Below, piece after piece: positions 17,223-26,299 of a stretch of DNA of 64,000 nucleotides. The stretch is from Hahella ganghwensis DSM 17046. GTDB taxonomy: Bacteria; Pseudomonadota; Gammaproteobacteria; Pseudomonadales; Oleiphilaceae. The notes beneath the pieces are model-generated. The model was given only the letters and a program-made list of their open reading frames with translations. It had not been told where the DNA came from and ran no database searches. The stretch lies in contig NZ_AQXX01000132.1 in the NCBI RefSeq assembly GCF_000376785.1, positions 62,001-126,000 of the forward strand, read 5' to 3'. Position 1 is the stretch's first letter; every line of letters begins with the position of its first letter. The translations under genes and the position numbers were made by a program.

Positions 17223-18623
17223 ATGGTAGATTCCAGAGAGGCACCAAAAAGTCGCATCGAAAAAGACAGTATGGGTGAAGTCAGTGTCCCCGGATGGGCT
17301 CAATACGGTGCGCAGACGCAAAGGGCTATTGATAACTTCAGAATCAGTTCGCTTACCATGCCGGCAACGTTTATTGAGGCCCTGGCCATGATCAAGCTTG
17401 CAGCTGCCCGCAGCAATGGTGAGCTGGGGCTTCTTGATGAAGCCAGGGCTGAAGCGATTGAGAAGGCTGCTGTTTCCGTTATTGAAAAACTCCCCCTGGA
17501 ACAATTTCCCGTTGATGTCTTTCAAACCGGTTCGGGTACCAGTTCCAACATGAACATGAATGAAGTGATTGCGAGTCGGGCCCAGGCTCTTTGTGCGGAG
17601 CCGGTGAATCCGAACGATCATGTGAACATGGGACAAAGCAGTAACGATGTCATCCCCTCGGCAATACATGCCAGTGCTGCAATGGCTTTGGACCAAAATC
17701 TGATTCCTGCAGTGGAGTCGCTGATCAGCGCCATTGAGGAAAAGGCCAGGCAGCATACTGATGTGGTAAAAACCGGAAGAACTCACCTCATGGATGCCAT
17801 GCCGTTGACCCTCTCCCAGGAAATGGGTGGCTGGGCTCAGCAACTCAGAAACGCGATGGAAGGTATACATTTTGCGGTTCGTCAGATTGAGGCCCTGGCG
17901 CAAGGTGGCACGGCGATCGGAACCGGTATCAATGCGCATCCGGAGTTTGCAGATGTGTTTTCACGGCACCTAAGTGAGCTGTCTCAAATGACTTTCCGGC
18001 CAAGCCCTGATTTTTTTGCCAGTATCGCCGGACAGGAAGCCGCCGTTTGTCTCTCTGGACAATTAAAAACCCTCGCCTGTGCCATGCTGAAGATCAGCAA
18101 CGATTTGCGATGGATGAATTCAGGGCCCTTGGCAGGTCTTGGAGAAATTGAATTGAAAGCACTTCAGCCAGGCTCTTCCATAATGCCGGGGAAAGTTAAC
18201 CCGGTGATTCCCGAAGCCGTTGCTATGGCTTGTGCCCAGGTGATTGGCAATGACGCGACCGTTACCGTGGCCGGGCAATCGGGAATTTTTCAGCTGAACG
18301 TCATGCTTCCGGTCATTGCATACAACCTATTGCAGAGTATTGAACTCATGGCCAACAGTGCAAAGTCTCTGGCAGAGAAGGCCATTGAAGGATTTTCAGT
18401 CAGGTCAGAGAACCTGGAAAAGGCGCTGGCAATGAATCCGATTCTGGTCACGGCATTGAACTCGGTGGTCGGGTACGCCAAGGCCGCAGAAATTGCCAAA
18501 CAGGCCTATCAGCAGCAAAGACCCATTCTGGACGTGGCGGAGGAGCAGACGGATCTGGACAGGGCACGTCTCCAGCAACTGTTGGACCCCAAAGCTCTGA
18601 CGAAAGGCGGAATTCCTGACTGA
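17223..18623 (+). CDS. fumC: class II fumarate hydratase
   Basis: 466 residues, normal for FumC. Motifs are GSGTSSNMNMNEVIA, NMGQSSNDVIPSA, GRTHLMDAMPLTLSQE and the family signature GSSIMPGKVNPVIPE. It converts fumarate and malate in the TCA cycle without an iron-sulphur cluster, so it is useful under iron limitation or oxidative stress. GAGGGATGA precedes the ATG. In pseudomonads fumC lies in an iron-regulated fumC-sodA cluster. Here no Fur box or sod gene is adjacent. The related argininosuccinate/aspartase enzymes are excluded by the overall fumarase signature. Confidence 0.94.
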   Translation: MVDSREAPKSRIEKDSMGEVSVPGWAQYGAQTQRAIDNFRISSLTMPATFIEALAMIKLAAARSNGELGLLDEARAEAIEKAAVSVIEKLPLEQFPVDVFQTGSGTSSNMNMNEVIASRAQALCAEPVNPNDHVNMGQSSNDVIPSAIHASAAMALDQNLIPAVESLISAIEEKARQHTDVVKTGRTHLMDAMPLTLSQEMGGWAQQLRNAMEGIHFAVRQIEALAQGGTAIGTGINAHPEFADVFSRHLSELSQMTFRPSPDFFASIAGQEAAVCLSGQLKTLACAMLKISNDLRWMNSGPLAGLGEIELKALQPGSSIMPGKVNPVIPEAVAMACAQVIGNDATVTVAGQSGIFQLNVMLPVIAYNLLQSIELMANSAKSLAEKAIEGFSVRSENLEKALAMNPILVTALNSVVGYAKAAEIAKQAYQQQRPILDVAEEQTDLDRARLQQLLDPKALTKGGIPD

Positions 18624-18707
18624 ACAGCCTATAATGAGTAAAAAGCTTGTGAATAATCAGGGTGTTGCTGACAATATGCAGCATAGTTACCCAGGGAATC
18701 TCTTTTC

Positions 18708-19769
18708 ATGAAAATGACTCAATCCACGAAATCACGCTCCGTCACCCGCTCGTTGGTGTCTTCGGTAGCGTTATTGGCGCTTATGCAGGGATGCGCCACA
18801 AACACCTCTAATAGCAGCGCTGGTGGAAACTCGGCCAAGCCTTCTACGGATGGCTCCGAGTATGGAATGTCGGTAGCGACTTCGGAAACTGGTACGTCCG
18901 CGCCGTCTACTTCCGCTGATAGTAAACCGGAAGACCAAACTGCCACACAGACGAAAAAGCAAGTGGCTGTTGCCGAAACGAAGGAAACAAAAGTAATAGA
19001 GCCGGTGGAACCGGCGCCCAAACAGGTGAAACAACCCGCTCAGACAACCAAAACAAAGGTTACTAAAAAGAAGGAGTCGGCAGCCCCTCAAAAAAAGGCG
19101 GAAGTAAAGGTAGAAACCAAGAAAGCACCTGTTGCAGCTAAAACTCAGGAAAAAACGGATAAGAAAGCAGCAATTGCCGCAGATGCCGCAACCAAATCCT
19201 CTGCTAAGGTAGAGGAAAAGGCAGCCACTGCTAAATCGGAAGAGGTTAAAGTCGCTCTGGCTGAGCCCGGTACCTCTGAATCGAATTTGTCGGTGGTTGA
19301 GGATGCCGTCAGCGGCGACTCAGGTGAGTTTTCCATCACCGCAGCAGATCTGCCTTATCGCTTTGGTACCTGGACACTGGAACGAAACTGGGACAATCAA
19401 CACCCGGACACCTGCCGACTGGTGAGCAGTAACCTCAAAATCAACGACGGTTACGATATGACCAATTTCCAGGCTGAAGTACGGAAAGACGAAATAAACA
19501 TCTATACTGGTTCCAATATCGACCTTACCTACGAGAATTCAGGTATTCAGATAGATGCTCTGTCATTGGTTCCCTATTCCAATCTGATTGGAGACAGTAG
19601 TGCAACTGTCAAAGGCGATTTTACGGGAATGCTGGCCAATGCCGGTGAGCTGAGGGTTAGTGTTGGTTTCTGGCCAACCTGGCCGAAGACCGAAACCCAG
19701 CAGCTGGTTCTGCCTCTGGAAGAGATGCGCGTGGCAATACCGGCACTGCTTAACTGTAATAACTTATAA
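18708..19769 (+). CDS. lipoprotein with Ala/Lys/Glu-rich linker and unknown C-terminal domain
   Basis: 353 residues. Signal peptide with lipobox ALMQGC at about residue 29, so a membrane-anchored lipoprotein. Residues 40-210 are low complexity, rich in A, K, E, T and S (TKKKESAAPQKKAEV and similar), suggesting an extended, envelope-spanning linker. The C-terminal 135 residues form a compact domain beginning LPYRFGTWTLERNWDNQH and including two Cys; I do not recognise it. ATG with an ATCTC-rich leader and no strong ribosome site. It is followed after 24 bp by the haem sensor gene, suggesting an operon. Confidence 0.7.
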   Translation: MKMTQSTKSRSVTRSLVSSVALLALMQGCATNTSNSSAGGNSAKPSTDGSEYGMSVATSETGTSAPSTSADSKPEDQTATQTKKQVAVAETKETKVIEPVEPAPKQVKQPAQTTKTKVTKKKESAAPQKKAEVKVETKKAPVAAKTQEKTDKKAAIAADAATKSSAKVEEKAATAKSEEVKVALAEPGTSESNLSVVEDAVSGDSGEFSITAADLPYRFGTWTLERNWDNQHPDTCRLVSSNLKINDGYDMTNFQAEVRKDEINIYTGSNIDLTYENSGIQIDALSLVPYSNLIGDSSATVKGDFTGMLANAGELRVSVGFWPTWPKTETQQLVLPLEEMRVAIPALLNCNNL

Positions 19770-19793
19770 CGAATATCACAGGAAACCCAGAGA

Positions 19794-20672
19794 ATGACGT
19801 TACGTATCAAGTTCAACCTGGTGCTGGGCCTTGCCTCGCTTGCCGGGATTGCGCTGGCAGCAGTATTGGTTTATGACCTGCTGCAGAAGAACGCGCGCGA
19901 TGAAGTGCTCGATAGTGCCCGGATAATGATGCAGAGTGCTCTGGCGGTGCGGGGCTACACCGTCGGTGAAATCAGACCGCTGCTGGCATTGCAGCAAAAG
20001 CGTCAATTCCTGCCACAGACAGTTCCTGCTTATGCTGCTCACCAATATATCAAGCAGTTGCAACAGGAGTACGATGAATACAGCTATCGTGAAGCGGCTC
20101 TCAATCCGACCAACCCCTCGGACAGGGCGGCAGACTGGGAAGCGGATATCATCAACTATTTCCGCAATCATGAAAGCGATAAGGAATTGATTGGAACCCG
20201 TCATACGCCTACTGGGCCCTCTCTGTATCTGAGTCGACCAATAAAGATCAAAGACCCGGGCTGCCTGACTTGCCATAGTCAGCCTTCTGCTGCGCCACAG
20301 ACAATGATCGATAGATATGGGCCGTCCAATGGATTTGGTTGGAAACTGAATGAAGTGGTGGGCGCCCAGATCGTAACGGTACCGATGTCCGTGCCGCTGG
20401 AGCGGGCGGACAACACCTTCAAGGTGTTCATGTCATTGCTGATCGGCGTTTTCATTCTGATCGCGATCCTGCTCAACATTATGCTGGACTTTGTCGTTAT
20501 CAAGCCGGTGAAGAAATTGTCAGAAAAAGCGAATGAAGTCAGCCTTGGTGCTCTGGAAGCGGAAGAAATGGCGGTAAAAGGAAATGATGAAATCTCATCA
20601 TTGACCCAGTCGTTTAACCGTATGCACCGTAGTCTGGCCAATGCCGTCAAAATGCTGGACGAAACCGTCTGA
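19794..20672 (+). CDS. DUF3365 c-type-haem sensor with HAMP domain
   Basis: 292 residues. Transmembrane helix at 4-27, a periplasmic DUF3365 (Tll0287-like) domain at 28-205, second transmembrane helix at 210-236, then HAMP to about 285 (KPVKKLSEKANEVSLG; DEISSLTQSFNRM). The periplasmic domain carries CLTCH at 157-161, a covalent haem c site. No kinase or cyclase domain follows the HAMP, so output must pass to another protein. It lies between a lipoprotein and a Ser/Thr kinase. It probably senses redox state or a gas; that is inference from haem attachment. Confidence 0.85.
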   Translation: MTLRIKFNLVLGLASLAGIALAAVLVYDLLQKNARDEVLDSARIMMQSALAVRGYTVGEIRPLLALQQKRQFLPQTVPAYAAHQYIKQLQQEYDEYSYREAALNPTNPSDRAADWEADIINYFRNHESDKELIGTRHTPTGPSLYLSRPIKIKDPGCLTCHSQPSAAPQTMIDRYGPSNGFGWKLNEVVGAQIVTVPMSVPLERADNTFKVFMSLLIGVFILIAILLNIMLDFVVIKPVKKLSEKANEVSLGALEAEEMAVKGNDEISSLTQSFNRMHRSLANAVKMLDETV

Positions 20673-20681
20673 TCCCCTGGA

Positions 20682-20716
20682 GGGTTGTAGGTTTTTCCTG
20701 CAACCCTTTGTCTTTT
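20682..20716 (+). terminator. intrinsic terminator after the haem sensor
   Basis: GGGTTG-T-AGG, loop TTTTT, CCT-G-CAACCC, then TTTGTCTTTT. A 9-bp stem with one mismatch followed by a T-rich tail. It separates transcription of the sensor from the kinase downstream. Confidence 0.7.
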
Positions 20717-20839
20717 CTTCAGAAACCAGTCACAACTTTTACATACTCAGGTGTTATCAGAGTGTTGATGCCTGATACTTGCCGTATCATATTGGTCATA
20801 ATTACGAATTCTTACACTCTTATGTTTCGGGAAGGACTA

Positions 20840-20884
20840 CACTAGGGTCTGTTGTCGTACCAAAAGCGTCAACAGACCCTAGTG
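20840..20884. repeat. perfect 15-bp inverted repeat
   Basis: CACTAGGGTCTGTTG (20840-20854) and its exact complement CAACAGACCCTAGTG (20870-20884) enclose a 15-nt loop. It lies 95 bp before the kinase start and after the upstream terminator. A half-copy lies at 3461-3479. It may be a small palindromic repeat element (REP/MITE type) or an operator; no T tract is seen. Confidence 0.5.
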
Positions 20885-20979
20885 TTCATCTGCGAGTGAC
20901 TGGATGGAATTTGCAGGTAACACAGAAGTCGTAACCGTTAACCTTTCTTATTGTGCACTGAATAATCACATCAAACACT

Positions 20980-22425
20980 ATGAGTAGCCGACCGCCATTT
21001 GAAACGATAGGAAAATATAAAGTGGAATCCACCATTGGACAGGGAGCCATGGGGGTTGTGTATAAGGGATTTGATCCGGATATTGAGCGGCCTGTCGCCA
21101 TCAAGATGTTGCATGCTCACCTGATTATGCATGAGGACGACGTAGGATTATTGGCGCGATTCCGCCAGGAAGCTCAGGCAGCAGCGCGCTGTCTCCATAC
21201 GAATATCGTGACCGTTTTTGATTACGGCGTCATCAAGAAATCGCCGTACATGGTGATGGAGTATGTGGACGGTATTGATTTGCGGTCTTTCCTGAAGGAA
21301 GGTTCCTTACTGACCATCAAGCAGATTGGTGATTTGGTCATCCAGGTTCTTGAAGCCCTCGATTACGCTCACATGAAAGGCGTGGTACATCGGGATATCA
21401 AACCGGCCAACGTGTTACTGCTGGAATCCGGCCACGTCAAAGTGACGGATTTCGGCGTCGCAAAACTGGATACATCTGAGCTCACCAATGTGGGTGATGT
21501 TATCGGGACTCCCAGCTATATGTCGCCGGAAGCGCTTCGAGGTGATCTGGTTGACGGCCGCAGTGATCTGTATTCCACCGCAATTGTATTGATGGAACTG
21601 ATTTCCGGTAGCCGGCCCCAGAAGGCTGGCACACATTGGACGGTAGAGGAAGTCAGCCGGATAGTGGCCAAGAGTTCAGTATTACCTCCCCAACTGGATC
21701 AGGATTTCTGTGAACTTCTGAATAAAGCCGTTGCCGCTGAACCTAAAGATCGTTTTGCCACAGGGCAAGAGTTCGCGGCCCGTCTCAAGACTCTGATATC
21801 GCCGGATCAGGTCTATGTACCGGAGTTGAATGACCTGGCTGCAACGGTCATTCAGAGCAAAATTACCTTTTCTGATCGAAAGGCTCATCAGCCGGGAACT
21901 GAGAGCCATTTATCCAGTCAGAGTGGGTCACAGATTGCGCTCTCACCGGAAGTCTCCCAGATACTCAGTCAGTCCCTGGCGCCATTTCTGGGACCGGTGG
22001 CGAATCATATGATCAGAAATGCAGCTTCCAGTTCTGGTTCATTGCAGGAAATGATCGAGCGTTTGTCGAAGCATATACCTCAGGATAAAGAGCGACGCGA
22101 TTTTATTAATACTCTGAATCAGACCGGTATCCGCTCAATGCCCCAGGAAACAACGGGCTCAGGCGCTTCAAGGATTACCACGATCGGATCTGTGGATAAC
22201 AGCCGCCAGGGAGGCACGATCAGCTCAATGACTCTGAGCGGAGAAACCGTGCATAAACTGACTCGGCTGCTGGCGCACCATGTGGGTCCACTGGCGTCCC
22301 GTATTGTGAAAAAATCCCTGACGCAGGCCAGTTCTTTGGAGGAACTGTATCAGCAACTGGCGAAAAGTATTCCGGACGAATCGGAGCGTACCCAGTTTAT
22401 CGTCAAGGCCAGGAAGTCCTTGTAG
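20980..22425 (+). CDS. Ser/Thr protein kinase with two C-terminal repeats
   Basis: 481 residues. Hanks-type kinase domain at about 11-272: Gly loop GQGAMGVVYKG (20-30), ATP Lys42, catalytic HRDIKPANVLL with Asp139, DFG at 157-159, and GTPSYMSPEAL in the activation segment. No transmembrane helix is seen. The C-terminus has two homologous blocks of about 60 residues, at 320-378 (LSPEVSQILSQSLAPFLGPV) and 418-476 (LSGETVHKLTRLLAHHVGPL). Each ends in an acidic/basic stretch with IP and ERxxFI. It sits next to a haem sensor without output, an attractive upstream partner. No PP2C phosphatase gene is nearby. Confidence 0.9.
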   Translation: MSSRPPFETIGKYKVESTIGQGAMGVVYKGFDPDIERPVAIKMLHAHLIMHEDDVGLLARFRQEAQAAARCLHTNIVTVFDYGVIKKSPYMVMEYVDGIDLRSFLKEGSLLTIKQIGDLVIQVLEALDYAHMKGVVHRDIKPANVLLLESGHVKVTDFGVAKLDTSELTNVGDVIGTPSYMSPEALRGDLVDGRSDLYSTAIVLMELISGSRPQKAGTHWTVEEVSRIVAKSSVLPPQLDQDFCELLNKAVAAEPKDRFATGQEFAARLKTLISPDQVYVPELNDLAATVIQSKITFSDRKAHQPGTESHLSSQSGSQIALSPEVSQILSQSLAPFLGPVANHMIRNAASSSGSLQEMIERLSKHIPQDKERRDFINTLNQTGIRSMPQETTGSGASRITTIGSVDNSRQGGTISSMTLSGETVHKLTRLLAHHVGPLASRIVKKSLTQASSLEELYQQLAKSIPDESERTQFIVKARKSL

Positions 22426-22467
22426 GCCAATAAAGCTGGTGGCAAACTTATTTCCAGAGGTGACCTC

Positions 22468-23436
22468 GTGGAAAATAATCCCCAGCTTTCAAAAAAACAC
22501 CAGTTTCAGAAATCCCATCGACACTTGAAGCCCAGTCATTTCTTGAATCCCAGCGATTTCATGAAACCAGAGTATGAATGGGTAGAACAGTCCCACGACG
22601 AATCTATCCATTTTATTGAGCACGGTGCTCCAAGCCCGCTCATCCGATGGCATCACCATAAAGAATACGAGTTACACCTGGTCAGACATACCGCCGGCAA
22701 GTTTTTTGTTGGGGATCATATTGGCAGTTTTCGCCCCGGAAACCTGGTTCTTGTCGCACCGAACTTACCTCATAACTGGATCAGCGATCTGGAACCTGGA
22801 CAAACCGTGGAAATTCGGGATCAGGTGGTTCACTTTTCGGCGGACCTTCTTCAGGGATTGCGGTCACAGTTGCCTGAGTTAAGGTCCCTGGAGCCCATGC
22901 TTGAGCGGGCCAAGCTAGGCATAGAGTTTCATGGCCAGGAAGTCGTCAGGCAGGCAACAGCGTTGTTTGATGAGCTTTCTGGCAGCAACGGGATGAAGCG
23001 CCTGTTAACCTTTCTGACTTTACTTGAGCTACTGGCAACCACCGATCAGTACCGAACCTTGTCCAGTGAATTTCATCAGCCATTGATCGATAAACCCAAT
23101 CTCGACTGGTTGAACAAAGCCAACGACTACATTCTCGAACATTACGAGAGCGATATTTCACTAGAGGATATTGCTCAGTATATGGGAGTCAGCCCTGCCT
23201 ACTTTTCAAAACAGTTCAAGCGGGTATCAGGTCACCGATTTGTGGATTTTGTTAACCGTTTGCGGGTGAATAAGGCGGCGGAATTATTGACTCACAGTCG
23301 TTTGCCAATCACCGAAATCTGCTTTGAAGTCGGCTACAACAACATTGCCAATTTCAATCGTCGTTTTCTTGAGATCAAGGGCCACACGCCCAGTGATTAC
23401 CGTCGATCATTTATCCACGACCTGAAACGTTCATAG
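22468..23436 (+). CDS. AraC-family transcriptional regulator with cupin sensor domain
   Basis: 322 residues. The N-terminal cupin (RWHHHKEYELHLV, RPGNLVLVAPNLPHNW) binds an effector such as a sugar or polyol. The C-terminal double helix-turn-helix is ISLEDIAQYMGVSPAYFSKQ and ITEICFEVGYNNIANFNRRF, ending GHTPSDYRR. GTG start with AGAGGTGA upstream. It lies 170 bp before the polyol dehydrogenase on the same strand and is probably its regulator. A 22-bp palindrome between the two genes could be terminator or operator. Confidence 0.9.
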   Translation: MENNPQLSKKHQFQKSHRHLKPSHFLNPSDFMKPEYEWVEQSHDESIHFIEHGAPSPLIRWHHHKEYELHLVRHTAGKFFVGDHIGSFRPGNLVLVAPNLPHNWISDLEPGQTVEIRDQVVHFSADLLQGLRSQLPELRSLEPMLERAKLGIEFHGQEVVRQATALFDELSGSNGMKRLLTFLTLLELLATTDQYRTLSSEFHQPLIDKPNLDWLNKANDYILEHYESDISLEDIAQYMGVSPAYFSKQFKRVSGHRFVDFVNRLRVNKAAELLTHSRLPITEICFEVGYNNIANFNRRFLEIKGHTPSDYRRSFIHDLKRS

Positions 23437-23446
23437 CGTCCTCGCC

Positions 23447-23468
23447 TGTCGTCACCATGGTGACGACA
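23447..23468. promoter_or_regulatory. 22-bp perfect palindrome between regulator and dehydrogenase
   Basis: TGTCGTCAC-CATG-GTGACGACA, followed on the plus strand by ATAAAATA. As RNA it makes a 9-bp stem with a 4-nt loop but no true T tract. It may be a weak terminator of the regulator or a protein-binding site. Confidence 0.45.
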
Positions 23469-23604
23469 ATAAAATACATAACTTCGTCCACCGGGTATTT
23501 GTCGGTTTTTCGGTAAAAGCTTCTAATGATCAAATACCAGTCACGTCACTCGACGTTGATTTCTGGATTTCATATTTATTGGATGATAAGAAGCACTGAA
23601 TACT

Positions 23605-24687
23605 ATGTATGCACAAGCACTTGTACTGGAAAAAGCCGGCACACTGACGATCCGGGATATTGAACTGGACCAGACCATGGGGAGTAATGAGGTTCGTATC
23701 GCGGTTAGGAATGTCGGGGTATGTGGAAGCGATGTTCACTATTACAAGCATGGTGCAATCGGTCCATTTGTCGTGCGTGAACCTATGGTTCTGGGACACG
23801 AGGCCTCCGGTGTGGTGATCGCCTGCGGCGATAAGGTGACTCACTTGAAGCCGGGTGATCGTGTCTGCATGGAGCCGGGCATACCTGACGTGAATTCACG
23901 GGCAGTGCTTGAAGGTAAGTACAATCTTGATCCCGCAGTCCGGTTTTGGGCCACTCCGCCTATTCACGGTTGCCTGACCCCGGAAGTGGTTCATCCTGCG
24001 GCGTTTAGCTTCAAGTTGCCCGACAATGTCAGTTTTTCTGAAGGGGCGCTGATCGAACCTCTGGCAACCGGGATGCAGGCAGCGGATAAGGCTCATATAC
24101 GTCCTGGTGATATTGCTGTTGTGGTGGGTGCCGGTACGATTGGGATTCTGACCGCACTGGCGGCGGTGGCTGGTGGTTGCAGTAAAGTGATTGTGGCTGA
24201 CCTCGTTCAGGAAAAGCTGGAAATTGCCGGCAGCTACGATGCGGTTATTCCGGTTAATATAGCTGAGCAGGATCTTGCTGAGGTCGTTGCGGAGCAAACA
24301 AACGGCTGGGGAGCCCAGGTTGTTTTTGAGGCTTCAGGAAGCCCCCAAGCATTTGAAAATCTGTGTGATGTTGCCTGCCCAGGCGGCTGTGTCGTTTTGG
24401 TGGGCATGCCTCCAGAACCCGTGTCATTAGACGTTGTCTCTGTGCAGGCGAAGGAGATCAGGATTGAATCGGTGTTTCGTTATGCAAATCAGTTTCCCCG
24501 TGCGTTGGCATTACTGAGCTCCGGTCAGCTTGATATCAAGCCTTTGATATCAGGAATTTTCCTTTCAGGGAAAGTATTGAGGCATTTGATCGTGCAGCCA
24601 GTGGACGTCCTGGTGATGTCAAAATCCAGATCAGTTTTGAATGATGTCTTAATGGCTACTTTGAAAGGGCAGTCACTGTTTGGATGA
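23605..24687 (+). CDS. zinc-dependent polyol (xylitol/sorbitol-type) dehydrogenase, frameshifted near its C-terminus
   Basis: Medium-chain dehydrogenase: catalytic zinc Cys in [14 protein letters not shown], the GHE motif in [13 protein letters not shown] fold [17 protein letters not shown]. The lobe usually carrying four structural-zinc cysteines ([19 protein letters not shown]) has none, as in some bacterial xylitol dehydrogenases. After [11 protein letters not shown] the frame loses family similarity. Adding one T to TTTT at 24557-24560 gives [20 protein letters not shown] and then DVKIQISFE, a perfect family C-terminus with stop at 24644. So the last 40 residues as read are probably wrong. 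Likely oxidises a sugar alcohol with NAD. Confidence 0.85.
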   Translation: MYAQALVLEKAGTLTIRDIELDQTMGSNEVRIAVRNVGVCGSDVHYYKHGAIGPFVVREPMVLGHEASGVVIACGDKVTHLKPGDRVCMEPGIPDVNSRAVLEGKYNLDPAVRFWATPPIHGCLTPEVVHPAAFSFKLPDNVSFSEGALIEPLATGMQAADKAHIRPGDIAVVVGAGTIGILTALAAVAGGCSKVIVADLVQEKLEIAGSYDAVIPVNIAEQDLAEVVAEQTNGWGAQVVFEASGSPQAFENLCDVACPGGCVVLVGMPPEPVSLDVVSVQAKEIRIESVFRYANQFPRALALLSSGQLDIKPLISGIFLSGKVLRHLIVQPVDVLVMSKSRSVLNDVLMATLKGQSLFG

Positions 24688-24710
24688 GGTGTCTGAGGAA
24701 GAAACGAAGA

Positions 24711-24754
24711 CAGCCAGATGTACAGATGTCCCAATTTGGGGTCTGATCTGGCTG
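24711..24754. terminator. large hairpin between convergent genes
   Basis: CAGCCAGAT (24711-24719) pairs with ATCTGGCTG (24746-24754). Inner arms CAGA/TCTG and CCCAA/TTGGG extend it. There is no clear T tract, but its position between convergent genes fits a bidirectional terminator. Confidence 0.5.
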
Positions 24755-24785
24755 CCTGGAGTAGGGGGTTGGAACAGCGTTGGGG

Positions 24786-26165
24786 TTATCGTCTGATCCA
24801 GACTTCAACCCGGCCATTGCGGCTGGCACCGGTCTGACCACCGCTTTGCGCGACCTGCATATATTGACCGTATCCGGTAAACGCTTTTACCTCCACGCCA
24901 TTTTTCTTCAGAGCTTTCTGTACAGACAATGCCCTCAACTCTGAAATCTGCTGGGCGCGAAATTCATTGGTCTGTTGGTCAGCAAATCCAATCAACATGA
25001 GATCCCGGGCTTCCCGGTTACTGTCTTTCAGGTAATCAACAATCCGCAGGATGTCTCTTTGCGCTTTATTATCAAGCTTGGTGCGACCTTCAGAAAAGCG
25101 GAAGTTGACTGACAGACGCTGATAATTGGCTGTCATGCGTTTGAAGGATTCCGGAACTGAATCACCCAAGTTGGGTTCAACTGCCAGAAGGTTTTGTTCT
25201 ACAAAACCGGTTTTCCCTACAACAGTCTGTCCTTTGCTGGACAGTACAAACTCAATGAAGTCTTTAACCAGTGGGTTTTTAGGCTCACCCATGGTGTAAA
25301 AAAACAGGCGACGGGACAGAGGATAGTCTTCCGTTGCTATTGTCAGGCGGCTGGGCAGAATTGCCGGTGAGGTATCACTGTCCGCGACAGCAACCGCCTT
25401 GCTCTCCCGAATGCTGGCGAAGCCGGCAAACCCTATCCCACCTACATCCTGGCTGACATCGTCAGATAGCTGATCATTGGATTCATAGCGTTTGGCTGAA
25501 GCTACCAGCTTTTTATCACCCAGCACCAGTGATTTGAAAGTATCCCAGGTACCGGATGCTTCATCACGGGCGTAGACGTGAACGGCCTGATCTCTTCCGC
25601 CAACCTCTTTCCAATTTTTGATGGCACCAGAAAAAAGAAGATTGATTTGTTCTTTCGTCAGTTTTTCAACAGGATTCCGGGGATGAATCAGAATCGCCAA
25701 TCCATCAATCGCAATGACGTGTTCGGACGACATCGAGGTCAAATCAGCCTGGCCCTTGAAAGCATCAATTTCTTTGCTTTTGGCCGGACGAGAAGCTGCC
25801 CAAATATCAGCCTTACCGGCAGACATTGCCTTGAAGCCTGTGCTTGAACCGTGTGCCGCCACCAGGACTCTGCCCTGCTGACTGTTTAGTTTTGCCATGA
25901 CATAGCGTTCGTTTTCAACACTGGTAGCGGCAAGCTCAGGCTGAGCGGCTCCCTGGCTATTAAGGTAGTCTGTTAACAGAGCTGGAGCGAGGTGGGCTCC
26001 GATTGTGTTGGAACCATGAATAGCAAATAACGCATCTGGATTGGACTTTAGGGCCTTCTCCAAAGGTGTTGCAGACAGTGCCGGGGTGGCAGAAAAAAGA
26101 AATCCTGAAACAATCATCCATGGTGTAAATCGCATCCAGCGGGGCAGGCCAACCACATGAAGCAT
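24786..26165 (-). CDS. PstS-like binding protein fused to an OmpA peptidoglycan-binding domain
   Basis: 459 residues. An N-terminal signal segment ends near ATPALSATP. A phosphate-binding-protein-like domain runs from about 45 to 320 (HGSNTIGAHLAPALL, ARDEASGTWDTFKSLVL, VSQDVGGIGFAGFASI). The C-terminal OmpA-like domain at about 350-459 has FRFSEGRTKLDNKAQRDI, LIGFADQQTNEFRAQQISE and SRNGRVEVWIRR. This fusion suggests a periplasmic ligand-binding protein held on peptidoglycan rather than a transporter component; no pst genes are nearby. It is divergent from the DUF1566 gene. An internal ATG (26135) is an alternative start. Confidence 0.85.
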   Translation of the reverse strand: MLHVVGLPRWMRFTPWMIVSGFLFSATPALSATPLEKALKSNPDALFAIHGSNTIGAHLAPALLTDYLNSQGAAQPELAATSVENERYVMAKLNSQQGRVLVAAHGSSTGFKAMSAGKADIWAASRPAKSKEIDAFKGQADLTSMSSEHVIAIDGLAILIHPRNPVEKLTKEQINLLFSGAIKNWKEVGGRDQAVHVYARDEASGTWDTFKSLVLGDKKLVASAKRYESNDQLSDDVSQDVGGIGFAGFASIRESKAVAVADSDTSPAILPSRLTIATEDYPLSRRLFFYTMGEPKNPLVKDFIEFVLSSKGQTVVGKTGFVEQNLLAVEPNLGDSVPESFKRMTANYQRLSVNFRFSEGRTKLDNKAQRDILRIVDYLKDSNREARDLMLIGFADQQTNEFRAQQISELRALSVQKALKKNGVEVKAFTGYGQYMQVAQSGGQTGASRNGRVEVWIRR

Positions 26166-26299
26166 ACTAAAAAACCTACTGGTGAGAAGTTCAGCGCGCG
26201 ATCATATAGTGTTAATGTGTCAGTCTCAATGCTGCGTGACGGCTAATTGCAATTGATTGCGTGAACGATTGTAAATATCCGGAGTTTGTGGGGGGCTAA

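Noticed and set aside
17223-18623. Iron-regulated fumC-sodA cluster as in pseudomonads
   Set aside because: No sod gene or Fur box is adjacent to fumC here.
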